This document shows, in pieces, positions 40,902 to 49,156 of a DNA stretch of 64,000 nt (positions are counted from its first letter, which is position 1; every line of letters begins with the position of its first letter). The stretch is taken from the NCBI GenBank assembly GCA_020635565.1, contig JACJZN010000006.1:558001-622000 (forward strand), in the 5' to 3' direction. This DNA is from Flavobacteriales bacterium. GTDB taxonomy: Bacteria > Bacteroidota > Bacteroidia > Flavobacteriales_D > Parvicellaceae. The notes below the pieces were generated by a model. It saw nothing but the letters and a program-made list of their open reading frames with translations, was not told the DNA's origin and searched no databases. The translations under genes and the position numbers were made by a program.

Positions 40902-41986
40902 TCCTTTTCAAGCACTTCAAAAATACGTTCAGTGGTTTGTCCATCCCAGTATTTTGGGATGACACCGCCTTTATATTCTTTATTTAAAATATCATTAACA
41001 TAATTCAAGATCTCTTCTATCTCAAATTTAACCAGCGTATTTGTTCCTTCAGTAATGGTTACTGGCCTTTCCGTATTCTCTCTTAAAGTAAGACATGGCA
41101 CCCTTCTAAATGTTGTTTCTTCTTGGATTCCTCCAGAATCAGTGATCACAACTTGACAGTGTTTGATTAGTTTTTGGAATTCAAAATAACCTATGGGCTC
41201 TGTTAATATCAAATCGTCACATTTTTCCATCAAATGTAACAAGTCAAACTCTTCTAACATTTTCCTAGTTCGTGGATGAAGAGGGATTACTGTCTTCATT
41301 TTGCTAGATAAAGTCAATAGCAGATCTTTCAATTTATTTAACTGCTCTTTTGAATCAACATTTGAAGGTCGGTGAAAAGTACACAAAATGAACTTTTCAT
41401 TCTTTAACCCAAGTTCATTTAGAATTTCACTTGACTCAATGTTTGTTTCAAATTTCACCAACGTGTCAATCATTGTATTTCCGACATGATAAGTTGCTGC
41501 TCGAATATTTTCTTCCTTAATATTCTGCAACCCAGAAGGTTCAGTAACCAGGCAAATATTAGAAAGATTATCGGCAATAATTCGATTGTGTTCTTCTGGC
41601 ATCTTTTTGTCATAGGATCTTAATCCACTTTCTAGATGAATTAATGGAACCTGAAGTTTGTTCGCTGCAACAGCTCCTGCTAATGTAGAGTTGACATCAC
41701 CGGGAACCATAAAAAAATCAGGCTTACCAATCTCTTCAAACAGTTCCTCTAGTTTCAGAATTATTTGGCCTACTTGAGAGTTCGGGGTCATTCCTCCTAC
41801 ATTTAAAAAAAAATCAGGTCTGAGATCAAATTGATCAAAGAAAACATTAGCCATATTATCATCAAAGTGCTGTCCTGTGTGGATAATCTTCACTTCAAAA
41901 TTATATCTACTGGACAACTCTTTAAATCGGGTAACTTTGATAAAGTTCGGTCTTGTTCCTATTAAAATATATAACTTCTTTTTCAT
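40898..41986 (-). CDS. wecB: UDP-N-acetylglucosamine 2-epimerase (non-hydrolysing)
   Basis: Interconverts UDP-GlcNAc and UDP-ManNAc. Motifs: LIGTRPNFIKV (residues 7-17), IIHTGQHFDDNM (about 34-45), PGDVNSTLAG (about 94-103), HLESGLRSYDKKMPEEHNRIIAD (about 117-139) and ITDSGGIQEE (about 287-296). The last is where the Gly/Glu contacts the UDP. 362 residues is normal. NeuC-type hydrolysing enzymes share the fold, so the route to ManNAc cannot be settled. It is followed by a phosphatase and lies in the same operon as NeuB, which points to nonulosonic acid synthesis. Confidence 0.9.
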   Translation of the reverse strand: MKKKLYILIGTRPNFIKVTRFKELSSRYNFEVKIIHTGQHFDDNMANVFFDQFDLRPDFFLNVGGMTPNSQVGQIILKLEELFEEIGKPDFFMVPGDVNSTLAGAVAANKLQVPLIHLESGLRSYDKKMPEEHNRIIADNLSNICLVTEPSGLQNIKEENIRAATYHVGNTMIDTLVKFETNIESSEILNELGLKNEKFILCTFHRPSNVDSKEQLNKLKDLLLTLSSKMKTVIPLHPRTRKMLEEFDLLHLMEKCDDLILTEPIGYFEFQKLIKHCQVVITDSGGIQEETTFRRVPCLTLRENTERPVTITEGTNTLVKFEIEEILNYVNDILNKEYKGGVIPKYWDGQTTERIFEVLEKE

Positions 41987-42002
41987 CCCTCTTTTAGCAA
42001 AT

Positions 42003-42503
42003 CTATTGAATTAATAGCTCATCCAGAAAAGGCGTGGGGTCAATAATACCCTCCACAAACTCTCTAAAAACGCCTTCCCCTCCATTCTTATTCATCACGT
42101 GCATAACGGCTTCCTTTATATATATTGGAGCAGAATTAGGACAAGCGGAGTATCCAACAGACTTTAATACCTTGAGATCGTTAATGTCATCTCCAAGATA
42201 GGCTACATCTGCTAACGAGATATCTAGATCTTGACACAATCCTTCGACAATCTCAAACTTATTTTTGGTTCCTTGAAACAAATAGTCCACTTTCAGTTTT
42301 TCGGCCCTTCTTTGGACCATTTCCGTAGTCTCTCCAGTTAATATTCCACAAGGAATTCCAGCTTTTTTACACCATAGAATACCCGCACTATCATAGGTAT
42401 GAAATTTTTTTAGTTCATTACCTGTCATGTCGTAATACATACCTCCATCTGTCCAGACACCATCAATATCAGTAAGGATAAGTTTTGGACTAAAATCACT
42501 CAT
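42003..42503 (-). CDS. KdsC-like HAD phosphatase
   Basis: 166 residues; start at ATG 42503 chosen (the frame extends 21 codons further, overlapping the methyltransferase gene). HAD motif I LILTDIDGVWTDGG (residues 8-21, DxD), motif II ILTGETT (about 53-59), motif III/IV YLGDDINDLKVLKSVG (about 102-117), with EGVFREFVEGII at the end typical of KdsC-type tetramers. Hydrolyses a 9-phosphorylated or KDO-8-phosphate sugar acid. Beside a NeuB synthase it may remove the phosphate of a nonulosonate-9-phosphate. Stop is 16 bases before wecB. Confidence 0.88.
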   Translation of the reverse strand: MSDFSPKLILTDIDGVWTDGGMYYDMTGNELKKFHTYDSAGILWCKKAGIPCGILTGETTEMVQRRAEKLKVDYLFQGTKNKFEIVEGLCQDLDISLADVAYLGDDINDLKVLKSVGYSACPNSAPIYIKEAVMHVMNKNGGEGVFREFVEGIIDPTPFLDELLIQ

Positions 42504-43239
42504 AGACAAGATAAGATTGCATTCCTGAAAATTTATTACGCTGAACTCGAAATCTATCCAATCCAAACACCTCTTTCAAAGCAAATGTTTCTCCTGGAAA
42601 TCCAGGATCATTCAATTCATCAAATCCAATAACAGCACCGTTTACCAAATGATCTTTTATAAGTTCCAAACACTTTAACGTAGGTTCATAAATATCAAAA
42701 TCAAAATAAGCAAAAGCGATCATCGTTTGGGGATTTCTTTTCAAATAAGCCTCCAATTCAATAGAAGCATCCCCTTTACAAATTTCAAATTTATCAATAT
42801 GGTTTAGAGGACTTTCATTCTGATGAAATCTCATCACCTGGTCCAAGTGGTCTTCATAACCTGAGGTTACCGAAAAAGCTCCTTTTTCAATACTATCATC
42901 ATTACCATCTTTATCATTGATCCCTAGAAATCCTTCGAAAGTATCAAATCCAATAATTTTCCTATTGTAATTATAAGGCTCATATATCCCCCTTAAGTTC
43001 GACAACGTAGTTAGGTTTTGTCCCCATCTTACTCCGAACTCCATAACCACTCCATGTACGTCTTTTATTTGCTGATAAATCTCATTGAAGAATAGCACCT
43101 TGGATAGTTCTTGCCTCTTTTGATAGACTCCAACCTGGCTAACCTTTTCATTCTTGGGAATAGGAGAATTTACTAATAATTCCGTTCCCACTTCTCTGTT
43201 TGACATTTCTTTGTCAGATGCAAGCGTTCGTAGTTTCAT
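42496..43239 (-). CDS. class I SAM methyltransferase, TylF/MycF-like
   Basis: 247 residues. VVMEFGVRWGQNLTTLSNLRGIYEPYN (about 66-92) with IIGFDTFEGFLG (about 97-108) is the TylF-like SAM-binding region (ExGxxxG, D/FDTFEGF). AFAYFDFDIYEPTLKCLEL (about 179-197) and GAVIGFDELNDPGFPGE (about 205-221) complete it. TylF-type enzymes O-methylate sugars in macrolides, and in such loci they are thought to methylate a glycan sugar. Overlaps the phosphatase by 8 bases and shares one base with the next gene upstream. Confidence 0.85.
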   Translation of the reverse strand: MKLRTLASDKEMSNREVGTELLVNSPIPKNEKVSQVGVYQKRQELSKVLFFNEIYQQIKDVHGVVMEFGVRWGQNLTTLSNLRGIYEPYNYNRKIIGFDTFEGFLGINDKDGNDDSIEKGAFSVTSGYEDHLDQVMRFHQNESPLNHIDKFEICKGDASIELEAYLKRNPQTMIAFAYFDFDIYEPTLKCLELIKDHLVNGAVIGFDELNDPGFPGETFALKEVFGLDRFRVQRNKFSGMQSYLVYE

Positions 43240-44282
43240 TACTTTACACTGTTTAAATAAATTATTTCATTAGCAGGAATATCTTGTATCACTTCCTTAC
43301 CGATTAAAGTATCACGATCTACCCATTTAACACCGTCACCAGGCGACAATAGATGTATATCCTCAAACTTTATTACATCGCCAGCCTTAAGGTTTTTATT
43401 TGAGGCTATTGATCTTTCCAGTTTTTCTTTAGCAACAGAAACATCATTCGAAATAAAAATATCCTCTACTCCAAATGACTTTTCTAGCAATCGGATATCC
43501 CTTATCATTCTACCTACACCATCTGGTCCTAACGATCCAATTTGATCTGTTCCTTTCATGCGTCTATCTAAAGTAATATGTTTCTCAATCACCTTAGCCC
43601 CCATTGCAACGGCTGCAATAGGAACAGAAATCCCAATCGTATGATCAGAATAACCAATTCGATAATCCGAGTAGTTATCTTGTAAAAAACGAATCGTATT
43701 TAAATTTACATTTCTTGGTTCCGTTGGATATTGAGAAACGCAATGAAGAATTGAAATATCTGAATGATACTTGGATATTGTCAAAAGCGCTTCATCTAAT
43801 TCTTTTTGACCAGCCATCCCTGTTGAAATTATGATCGGAATTTTAGTTTCGGCCATCACCTCAAGCAACGGTAAATTTGTCAAATCCCTGCTCGCAACTT
43901 TCAAATAGTCTGGTGTAAAGTGATTTAATAATGACGTACAAGAAGGAGCACAAAGTGTTTCCACAAAATCAAGCCCTTTAGACTTGGCATATTTGTATAC
44001 TTCATAGTGCTCTTCATCGTTCAATTCAAGGAATTCCCTATGCTCACCATAAGTTCTACCAAATGAATTGGGTGTATCATAAATTCGGTTCATTTGAGAA
44101 TCACTCAATTCATATTTAAGATCTCTTTTTGTTAGTTTAACGGCATCAATCCCCTTAATTTCAGTATTGAACAATGGTTCGTCTATAGGATAAGTCACGC
44201 TGTCTACAATTAACTTTGCGATATCAACAGAACCGTTATGGTTTTGTCCAATTTCTCCTATGATGTAAACACTGCTATCCAT
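43239..44282 (-). CDS. neuB: nonulosonic acid synthase, NeuB/SpsE family
   Basis: 347 residues; start at ATG 44282 (MDSSVYIIGEIGQNHNG) preferred over two upstream in-frame starts because NeuB proteins begin this way and it leaves a 4-base gap. Condenses phosphoenolpyruvate with an N-acyl-mannosamine-type sugar to form a nine-carbon acid. Conserved GEIGQNHNG (residues 9-17), KLTKRD, IISTGMA (about 136-142), GYSDHTIG (about 189-196) and the metal-binding IEKHITLDRRMKGTDQ (about 211-226). The C-terminal SAF domain (SIASNKNLKAGDVIKFEDIHLLSPG, segments) is present. Neighbouring genes supply ManNAc precursor, phosphatase and CMP transfer. Confidence 0.92.
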   Translation of the reverse strand: MDSSVYIIGEIGQNHNGSVDIAKLIVDSVTYPIDEPLFNTEIKGIDAVKLTKRDLKYELSDSQMNRIYDTPNSFGRTYGEHREFLELNDEEHYEVYKYAKSKGLDFVETLCAPSCTSLLNHFTPDYLKVASRDLTNLPLLEVMAETKIPIIISTGMAGQKELDEALLTISKYHSDISILHCVSQYPTEPRNVNLNTIRFLQDNYSDYRIGYSDHTIGISVPIAAVAMGAKVIEKHITLDRRMKGTDQIGSLGPDGVGRMIRDIRLLEKSFGVEDIFISNDVSVAKEKLERSIASNKNLKAGDVIKFEDIHLLSPGDGVKWVDRDTLIGKEVIQDIPANEIIYLNSVK

Positions 44283-44286
44283 TTCT

Positions 44287-45036
44287 TTATTTTGCATTTT
44301 TAATATTCTCTTCAATCATCAAGTCTTTAAAAATAGTGTTTTTTAACAGACTGATTATATCTTTATAATTAAATGACTCATCAATTTGATTAACCGCTTT
44401 ATAAAGCTGCTGAGTAATTTCGAAATCGACCTTCGTATCAACCGTCAAACGAATAAAGTCATTTTCCCGGATCATTGCATCTACTGATAACCAATGTACA
44501 TCAAAGATATCAACATGTCCATAGATGAAGTTCGTTACATGTTCGTGATATAGGTTTTCTTTCGTCAAAATTGCCGCTTTCTTCAGTGCCTTTAGATGCA
44601 CAATTTCACCAAAGAATCCATAAGCCGTTTTCATACAGGGTTTTCCGTTTATGTTATGCGCCAAATAATCATATTCCGAACTCCATTTCGTTATCAATTC
44701 TCTCAATAATGACACATCTAAAAATGGATTATCTGCACAAATTCTTACTACGTGCTCCACTTCAAATTTTTCAGCTGCTTGAATGAAACGATCCAGCACA
44801 TCGTTTTCATCACCTCTAAAAACTTCGCAAGAAAGTTCATTTAAACTCACTACCAATTCATCATCTTTAGAACTAGTGGTTGTCGCTAAAATGACTTTTT
44901 GATCTGGAAAAGAGTTTATTAATCTGCTGATGATCAGCTGTGGAATCGTTTTTCCTTTATAAAAAGGCATGATCATCTTGTTTGGCAGTCTAGTAGATCC
45001 TGTTCTTGCTTGAACTATAAAGGCTATTTTACTCAT
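44287..45036 (-). CDS. cytidylyltransferase, NeuA/SpsF-like
   Basis: 249 residues. The Rossmann-like nucleotidyltransferase motif AFIVQARTGSTRLPNKM (residues 5-21) is the signature of CMP-sugar (SpsF/NeuA-type) enzymes. VRICADNPFLDVSLL (about 97-111) supplies the metal-binding Asp. It activates the nonulosonic acid made by the following gene as CMP-sugar. Four bases of the upstream GT2 gene overlap its start. In other Bacteroidota, synthase/phosphatase/CMP-transferase genes lie together for KDN or Neu5Ac-9-phosphate routes; here the exact sugar is unknown. Confidence 0.85.
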   Translation of the reverse strand: MSKIAFIVQARTGSTRLPNKMIMPFYKGKTIPQLIISRLINSFPDQKVILATTTSSKDDELVVSLNELSCEVFRGDENDVLDRFIQAAEKFEVEHVVRICADNPFLDVSLLRELITKWSSEYDYLAHNINGKPCMKTAYGFFGEIVHLKALKKAAILTKENLYHEHVTNFIYGHVDIFDVHWLSVDAMIRENDFIRLTVDTKVDFEITQQLYKAVNQIDESFNYKDIISLLKNTIFKDLMIEENIKNAK

Positions 45037-45965
45037 TTTCTTATCATTCTTATTAATCGATCAGCAGTGGGAAATCCTACTACGTTGTACACTTTCAAAT
45101 AATCAGAAGATGTAATGGAAGAAGGTATTGGTGTAAAATTCCCTTTCAACAATTGCTTATAAAACTCAACCGCTTTTGTTTGATTATACCTATACCCCGT
45201 TCTTACGACATCGAAAAAGGCCGAATAGGTTGAATTATCCATCATTCCTTCCTTTTTAAGAAAATGATAGATACGCTCACGCAAGGACAGAAATCGTTCC
45301 CAATTTTCTTCTTGATTCAATCGAGTGAGAGCAAACTCATTGTCATTTATTTTCACTGTTTCACAAATATCAGTCATCATGGCTTCTGCCCCTGATTTCA
45401 AATAGTTGAATAACAATAAATACTCCTCAGAAGTTTTCAATTCAACATCAAACCCACCAAGTTCTGTAAACAGTTCACGAGGCCATAAGTTCGACACTGT
45501 ATATCCTAGCAAGCCTCTAATAAGTCCAACCCAAACTTCTTTAATCAATTCAACATTTCCTCCGGGCTCTTCTTCTCTAGAAACACTTCTAAATGCGCCT
45601 ATTATGAGAGGTGGACGATTGAACTTTGGATCACTCGCTAATTGAAGTTGATGCTCTACTTTCGTTTCTAACAGAATATCATCTGCATCTAAGAACTGAA
45701 TATAATCACCAGTTGCCAAGCTAGCTCCCTTATTTCTGGCAGCACTCGCTCCTTGTTTAAATTCTTGAACAACTCTAAGATTTTTCATTTTTTTAGAAAA
45801 ATCCAATAGTACCTCATACGTCTTGTCTGTAGAGTTATTATCAACACAAATTACTTCCTCTGGAGCCATTGACATTCTGGACGCATATTCTAGCGCTCGA
45901 CCAACAGTCTGCTCACAGTTATAGCATGGTATAACAACAGAATAGGTATATGCAATTTTCGCCAC
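45033..45965 (-). CDS. glycosyltransferase family 2
   Basis: 310 residues, GT-A fold. SVVIPCYNCEQTVGRALEYA (residues 9-28), VICVDNNSTDKTYEVLLDF (about 38-56) and GASAARNKGASLATGDYIQFLDADDIL (about 71-97) are the usual donor-binding and DxD region (DADD). Transfers a sugar to a glycan intermediate on the cytoplasmic face. Starts 2 bases after the next gene's stop and overlaps the cytidylyltransferase by 4. Related to the GT2 directly upstream (45968-46897) with similar length and C-terminal pattern, so the two may be tandem paralogues. Confidence 0.92.
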   Translation of the reverse strand: MAKIAYTYSVVIPCYNCEQTVGRALEYASRMSMAPEEVICVDNNSTDKTYEVLLDFSKKMKNLRVVQEFKQGASAARNKGASLATGDYIQFLDADDILLETKVEHQLQLASDPKFNRPPLIIGAFRSVSREEEPGGNVELIKEVWVGLIRGLLGYTVSNLWPRELFTELGGFDVELKTSEEYLLLFNYLKSGAEAMMTDICETVKINDNEFALTRLNQEENWERFLSLRERIYHFLKKEGMMDNSTYSAFFDVVRTGYRYNQTKAVEFYKQLLKGNFTPIPSSITSSDYLKVYNVVGFPTADRLIRMIRK

Positions 45966-45967
45966 GC

Positions 45968-46897
45968 TTACTTTTTGTTTAATGCATAAACTTTTTCAGT
46001 TCCTTTCAAACCCAGTAATTTCAATAGAAATAGATATTTTTTACTCAACGATCGGACAGGTTCAAATCTTTCTCCTCGACAATATTTTTTATAAAGTTCT
46101 AACGCCAATTTTTGGTTAAAAGGATAAACCCATCTTATACGCTCAAGAAAAAAACTTAGATACCATGTCTTATTCTTTTGAAAGTAAACACTTTTTTCTT
46201 CTATAAGATAATCAAGCATACGCTGCCTTAAGAGAACAAATCTCACCGTTTTTTCTCCATGTTTATCTAGACTTGTAGTAATAGATCCTTCTCTCATCTC
46301 ATATCTACTACCTATATTATCGCTAACTATGAAATTAGCTTCTGTCTTCATAATACGAAAGAATAAATCTCGTTCTTGTGAACTTTTTAATTTCACGTCC
46401 CAACCTTGGACTTTTAACAAGGCTTCTCTTCTTATCAATACAGAATTCGTATTAGAACCTCCTTTGAACAATGCTTTCCATATATCAGGATCAACATGAT
46501 GAACTTCTATTCGACCATCAAGATGAACCACTTCCCATCCTTCAAAAACAATATCTATTCTTTCTGTTGAACTACTCACCAAACTCATTTGATGAGCTAT
46601 TTTATTCGGATATAGAAAATCATCAACATCAAAATACTGAATCCATTCACCTTTGGCTTCATAAGTTCCCTTATTTCTGGCAAAAGGAGCTCCCTGCTCC
46701 TGCTCTGAAAACACTTTGATTCGGGCCTCTTTTTCACTCCATTCTTTGAGTTTCAGAAGACTTGAATCCGTGGAATTATTATCCACACATATTATTTCAA
46801 TATTGGTATAGGTTTGATTTAATATGGAAGACATTCCATGATCAATGTGATGCTCACAGTTGTAGACAGGAATTACTACACTTACCAACGGTTCCAT
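45968..46897 (-). CDS. glycosyltransferase family 2
   Basis: 309 residues, start at ATG 46897 (MEPLVSVVIPVYNCEHH). The GT-A motifs IEIICVDNNSTDSSLLKLKEW and GAPFARNKGTYEAKGEWIQYFDVDDFLYPNKI contain the DxD (DVDD). The rest (FEGWEVVHLDGRIEVHHVDPDI, QERDLFFRIM) matches family members. It shares layout with the GT2 gene that follows and with that at 50391. Substrate unknown. It lies 15 bases after the large unassigned protein at 46913, so all belong to the minus-strand polysaccharide operon. Confidence 0.9.
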   Translation of the reverse strand: MEPLVSVVIPVYNCEHHIDHGMSSILNQTYTNIEIICVDNNSTDSSLLKLKEWSEKEARIKVFSEQEQGAPFARNKGTYEAKGEWIQYFDVDDFLYPNKIAHQMSLVSSSTERIDIVFEGWEVVHLDGRIEVHHVDPDIWKALFKGGSNTNSVLIRREALLKVQGWDVKLKSSQERDLFFRIMKTEANFIVSDNIGSRYEMREGSITTSLDKHGEKTVRFVLLRQRMLDYLIEEKSVYFQKNKTWYLSFFLERIRWVYPFNQKLALELYKKYCRGERFEPVRSLSKKYLFLLKLLGLKGTEKVYALNKK

Positions 46898-46912
46898 ATC
46901 TAGCAAAGTTAA

Positions 46913-48211
46913 TTATTTATGCGATAGAACTGAACCATAATGATATTCATTCAAGCCATAGAAGTCAAAGAATTCTTGATCGGTCATTTTCAACGCTGAA
47001 GTTACTTCTTTTACAAATCGACCCTCTTCTTTTAGACATATTCTATCTATAGAAGTATTTGGAAACAAAGGCGTCTGGAATAACATTGGAGTATAAAAGA
47101 CCTTATAACCACAGAATAGACGCTGTAAATTCGTAGTAGAATGAGATGACAGCGCTAGATTTACTTTGTCAAAATCTTGAAATGACTTAACATCAAATTC
47201 AGAAAAATCGACTTCAACACCGGGATAAATGCTACTGTAGTAATTCATAGCTTCCTGATAGATTTCGGTCGTTTTCCTTTCAATTGGATGAAGGTATACA
47301 AATAGTTTAGAGATATGATTCTGCACCATGTAAGACCGAACCCAATCAATCAATAATTCCTCGCTTTCATACTCTTTATCGAGCGATTGTAACCCAAGTT
47401 GTCTCCTTCTCCAGATTCCACTTGAAATTAAACCAATCTCATATTTCTTCTTCGTTTTATTCTGGCTAACATATCCCAAATATTCTTGAAAACCGTACAA
47501 CGGCCATTTATAAACTTCATCGACAAACCAGTTTTCTTTTAGAAGATCAACTTGTTCAAATTGAAACCCAGTACAAAGAGCTAATTTATTTGAAACCACA
47601 AATTGATGAAATCTATGAAGTGTATTTGGACCTGGAACCTTGATCACCTCAACACCATTATCCATCAAAATCAACGCGTTAAAATTCGCATCATTTTCGT
47701 ATGGAAAAAAATAATATATTTTTCGAATATTATGTTTTCTAACGGCATTTAACAATAGATAATTTTGCGTAATTGACAAAATAGACAAGGAATAGCTCGC
47801 CCGATTCTTGGAAACGGATGAAATCAACACAAGACTGAAAAACAGTGGAGTAAAAAATACTGAAAAGAGAACTGCTTTGGTGAAAGAAATACCTTCCAAT
47901 GAATCAACAGATATGTAATCTAAAGAATCTTCAACGATCTTAGCTAGGTAACTTAATCGTTGCTCTTTCTGCTTTGAATCACCATCAAACACTAGCTGAT
48001 CTCTCAACAATTCCCCTTCTCCTTTTTTCCTTAATGCAATCCATGATTTTCTCCAGTATTTAATCCCTAATGTGAAATCTGATTTAAGTTCAGTTGGAAC
48101 GCGAAAAGTATGCTCACGATATAGAGTTTTGAAAGAAAAGCTATACGGTGATTTTTTACCTGATATGTTATGAATCCAACATTTCAAATAGATATTTAAA
48201 ATCTCAAACAA
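46913..48211 (-). CDS. unrecognised protein of polysaccharide locus, one or two membrane segments
   Basis: 432 residues. A hydrophobic stretch (TKAVLFSVFFTPLFFSLVLISS, about residues 108-129) is likely a membrane segment. There is no signal peptide and the N-terminal region is basic. The C-terminal two-thirds (NIRKIYYFFPYENDANFNALILMDNGVEVIKVPGPNTLH, FVYLHPIERKT, NLALSSHSTTNLQRLFCGYKVFYTP) has the alternation of an alpha/beta glycosyltransferase. The serine/histidine-rich SSHSTTNLQRL recalls the surface-glycan synthesis/processing type. No family can be named. First gene of the operon, divergent from the next sulfotransferase. Confidence 0.55.
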   Translation of the reverse strand: MFEILNIYLKCWIHNISGKKSPYSFSFKTLYREHTFRVPTELKSDFTLGIKYWRKSWIALRKKGEGELLRDQLVFDGDSKQKEQRLSYLAKIVEDSLDYISVDSLEGISFTKAVLFSVFFTPLFFSLVLISSVSKNRASYSLSILSITQNYLLLNAVRKHNIRKIYYFFPYENDANFNALILMDNGVEVIKVPGPNTLHRFHQFVVSNKLALCTGFQFEQVDLLKENWFVDEVYKWPLYGFQEYLGYVSQNKTKKKYEIGLISSGIWRRRQLGLQSLDKEYESEELLIDWVRSYMVQNHISKLFVYLHPIERKTTEIYQEAMNYYSSIYPGVEVDFSEFDVKSFQDFDKVNLALSSHSTTNLQRLFCGYKVFYTPMLFQTPLFPNTSIDRICLKEEGRFVKEVTSALKMTDQEFFDFYGLNEYHYGSVLSHK

Positions 48212-48312
48212 TTTTATTTTACCAAAATGATATTACCTCAAAAGTAGAAAAGAAATTGTTAACTTCTTGATATGAGCACGAATCATTCCTCTGGCTCCAC
48301 GGATAAATTTCC

Positions 48313-48320
48313 TAAATTTG
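48313..48320 (+). promoter_or_regulatory. -7 element supporting the later start of a sulfotransferase
   Basis: TAAATTTG fits TAnnTTTG. Transcription would begin near 48327, after the frame's first ATG (48272), so 48344 is the more likely translation start. Confidence 0.45.
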
Positions 48321-48343
48321 CGCCTAAAATCAACCACAAAAAA

Positions 48344-49156
48344 ATGTCTAATCCAATTATTCATATTGGTCTGCACAAAACAGGAACTACTTACCTTCAA
48401 AGTTCGTTATTTCCAAATCTAAAGAACTATAATGTATACAGAGGATATGAGTCCCATAGGCAACTTTTAAAACTCGGAAGAGAAAAAAAAATCATTATTT
48501 CTGATGAAGGTATTTCAGGTGACTTATGGGGTATGAATTACTTAAATGACTTCAAGGAAAATATATATTTCTTAAAAAAAACCTATAACAATCCAAAGAT
48601 CATTTTTGGAATACGGAACCATTCTTCATTCATATTATCTGTATACAAACAATACTTGTATGAAAAAGGAACAAATGATCTTGACTTTCTTTATAACATT
48701 AATAATACAGGAATTATCAAAAGTGAAGAATTGCTTCTTCTTCCAAAAATTACACTTTTAAGGGAGTCTTTCGAGAAGGTATTTATTTATAGTCAAGAAT
48801 CATTAATTAGTAATGAAAATGACTTTATTTCTGCTCTGACGAATTTCTTGGATACAGATATTAATTCCAATTATCAATCGCAGAAGGATTCAAACGTTGG
48901 TGTGAATACTATTCTCCAAGTAAAAACTCTTCAGAGAATGAATAGATTTAGCAAGAGCTTGGAAAAACTTCACCCCTCACTTGGGTGGTATAACAAAGTC
49001 TGTAGAAAACTAAAAATAACTCCACGAGACATTTGTCAAAAAAGGCTTAGAAATTTTAAATCCGAAAAGTTTGATCTGGATAATAAGACAAAACACTTTA
49101 TGGATGATTTCTTTAAGGATGATTGGCTAAATGCCAGTAAGAATGTCTCGTATTAA
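48344..49156 (+). CDS. sulfotransferase-like protein
   Basis: 270 residues from ATG 48344 (MSNPIIHIGLHKTGTTYLQS). The 5'-phosphosulfate loop IHIGLHKTGTTYLQSSLF (residues 6-23) is typical, whereas an obvious 3'-phosphate Arg/Ser motif is weaker (IIFGIRNHSSFILSVYKQY, about 86-104). Probably transfers sulfate to a sugar of the surface glycan. It is on the plus strand opposite to the neighbours and its end overlaps the convergent GT4 gene by 4 bases. The 24-residue extension upstream (from 48272) has no family support. Confidence 0.78.
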   Translation: MSNPIIHIGLHKTGTTYLQSSLFPNLKNYNVYRGYESHRQLLKLGREKKIIISDEGISGDLWGMNYLNDFKENIYFLKKTYNNPKIIFGIRNHSSFILSVYKQYLYEKGTNDLDFLYNINNTGIIKSEELLLLPKITLLRESFEKVFIYSQESLISNENDFISALTNFLDTDINSNYQSQKDSNVGVNTILQVKTLQRMNRFSKSLEKLHPSLGWYNKVCRKLKITPRDICQKRLRNFKSEKFDLDNKTKHFMDDFFKDDWLNASKNVSY

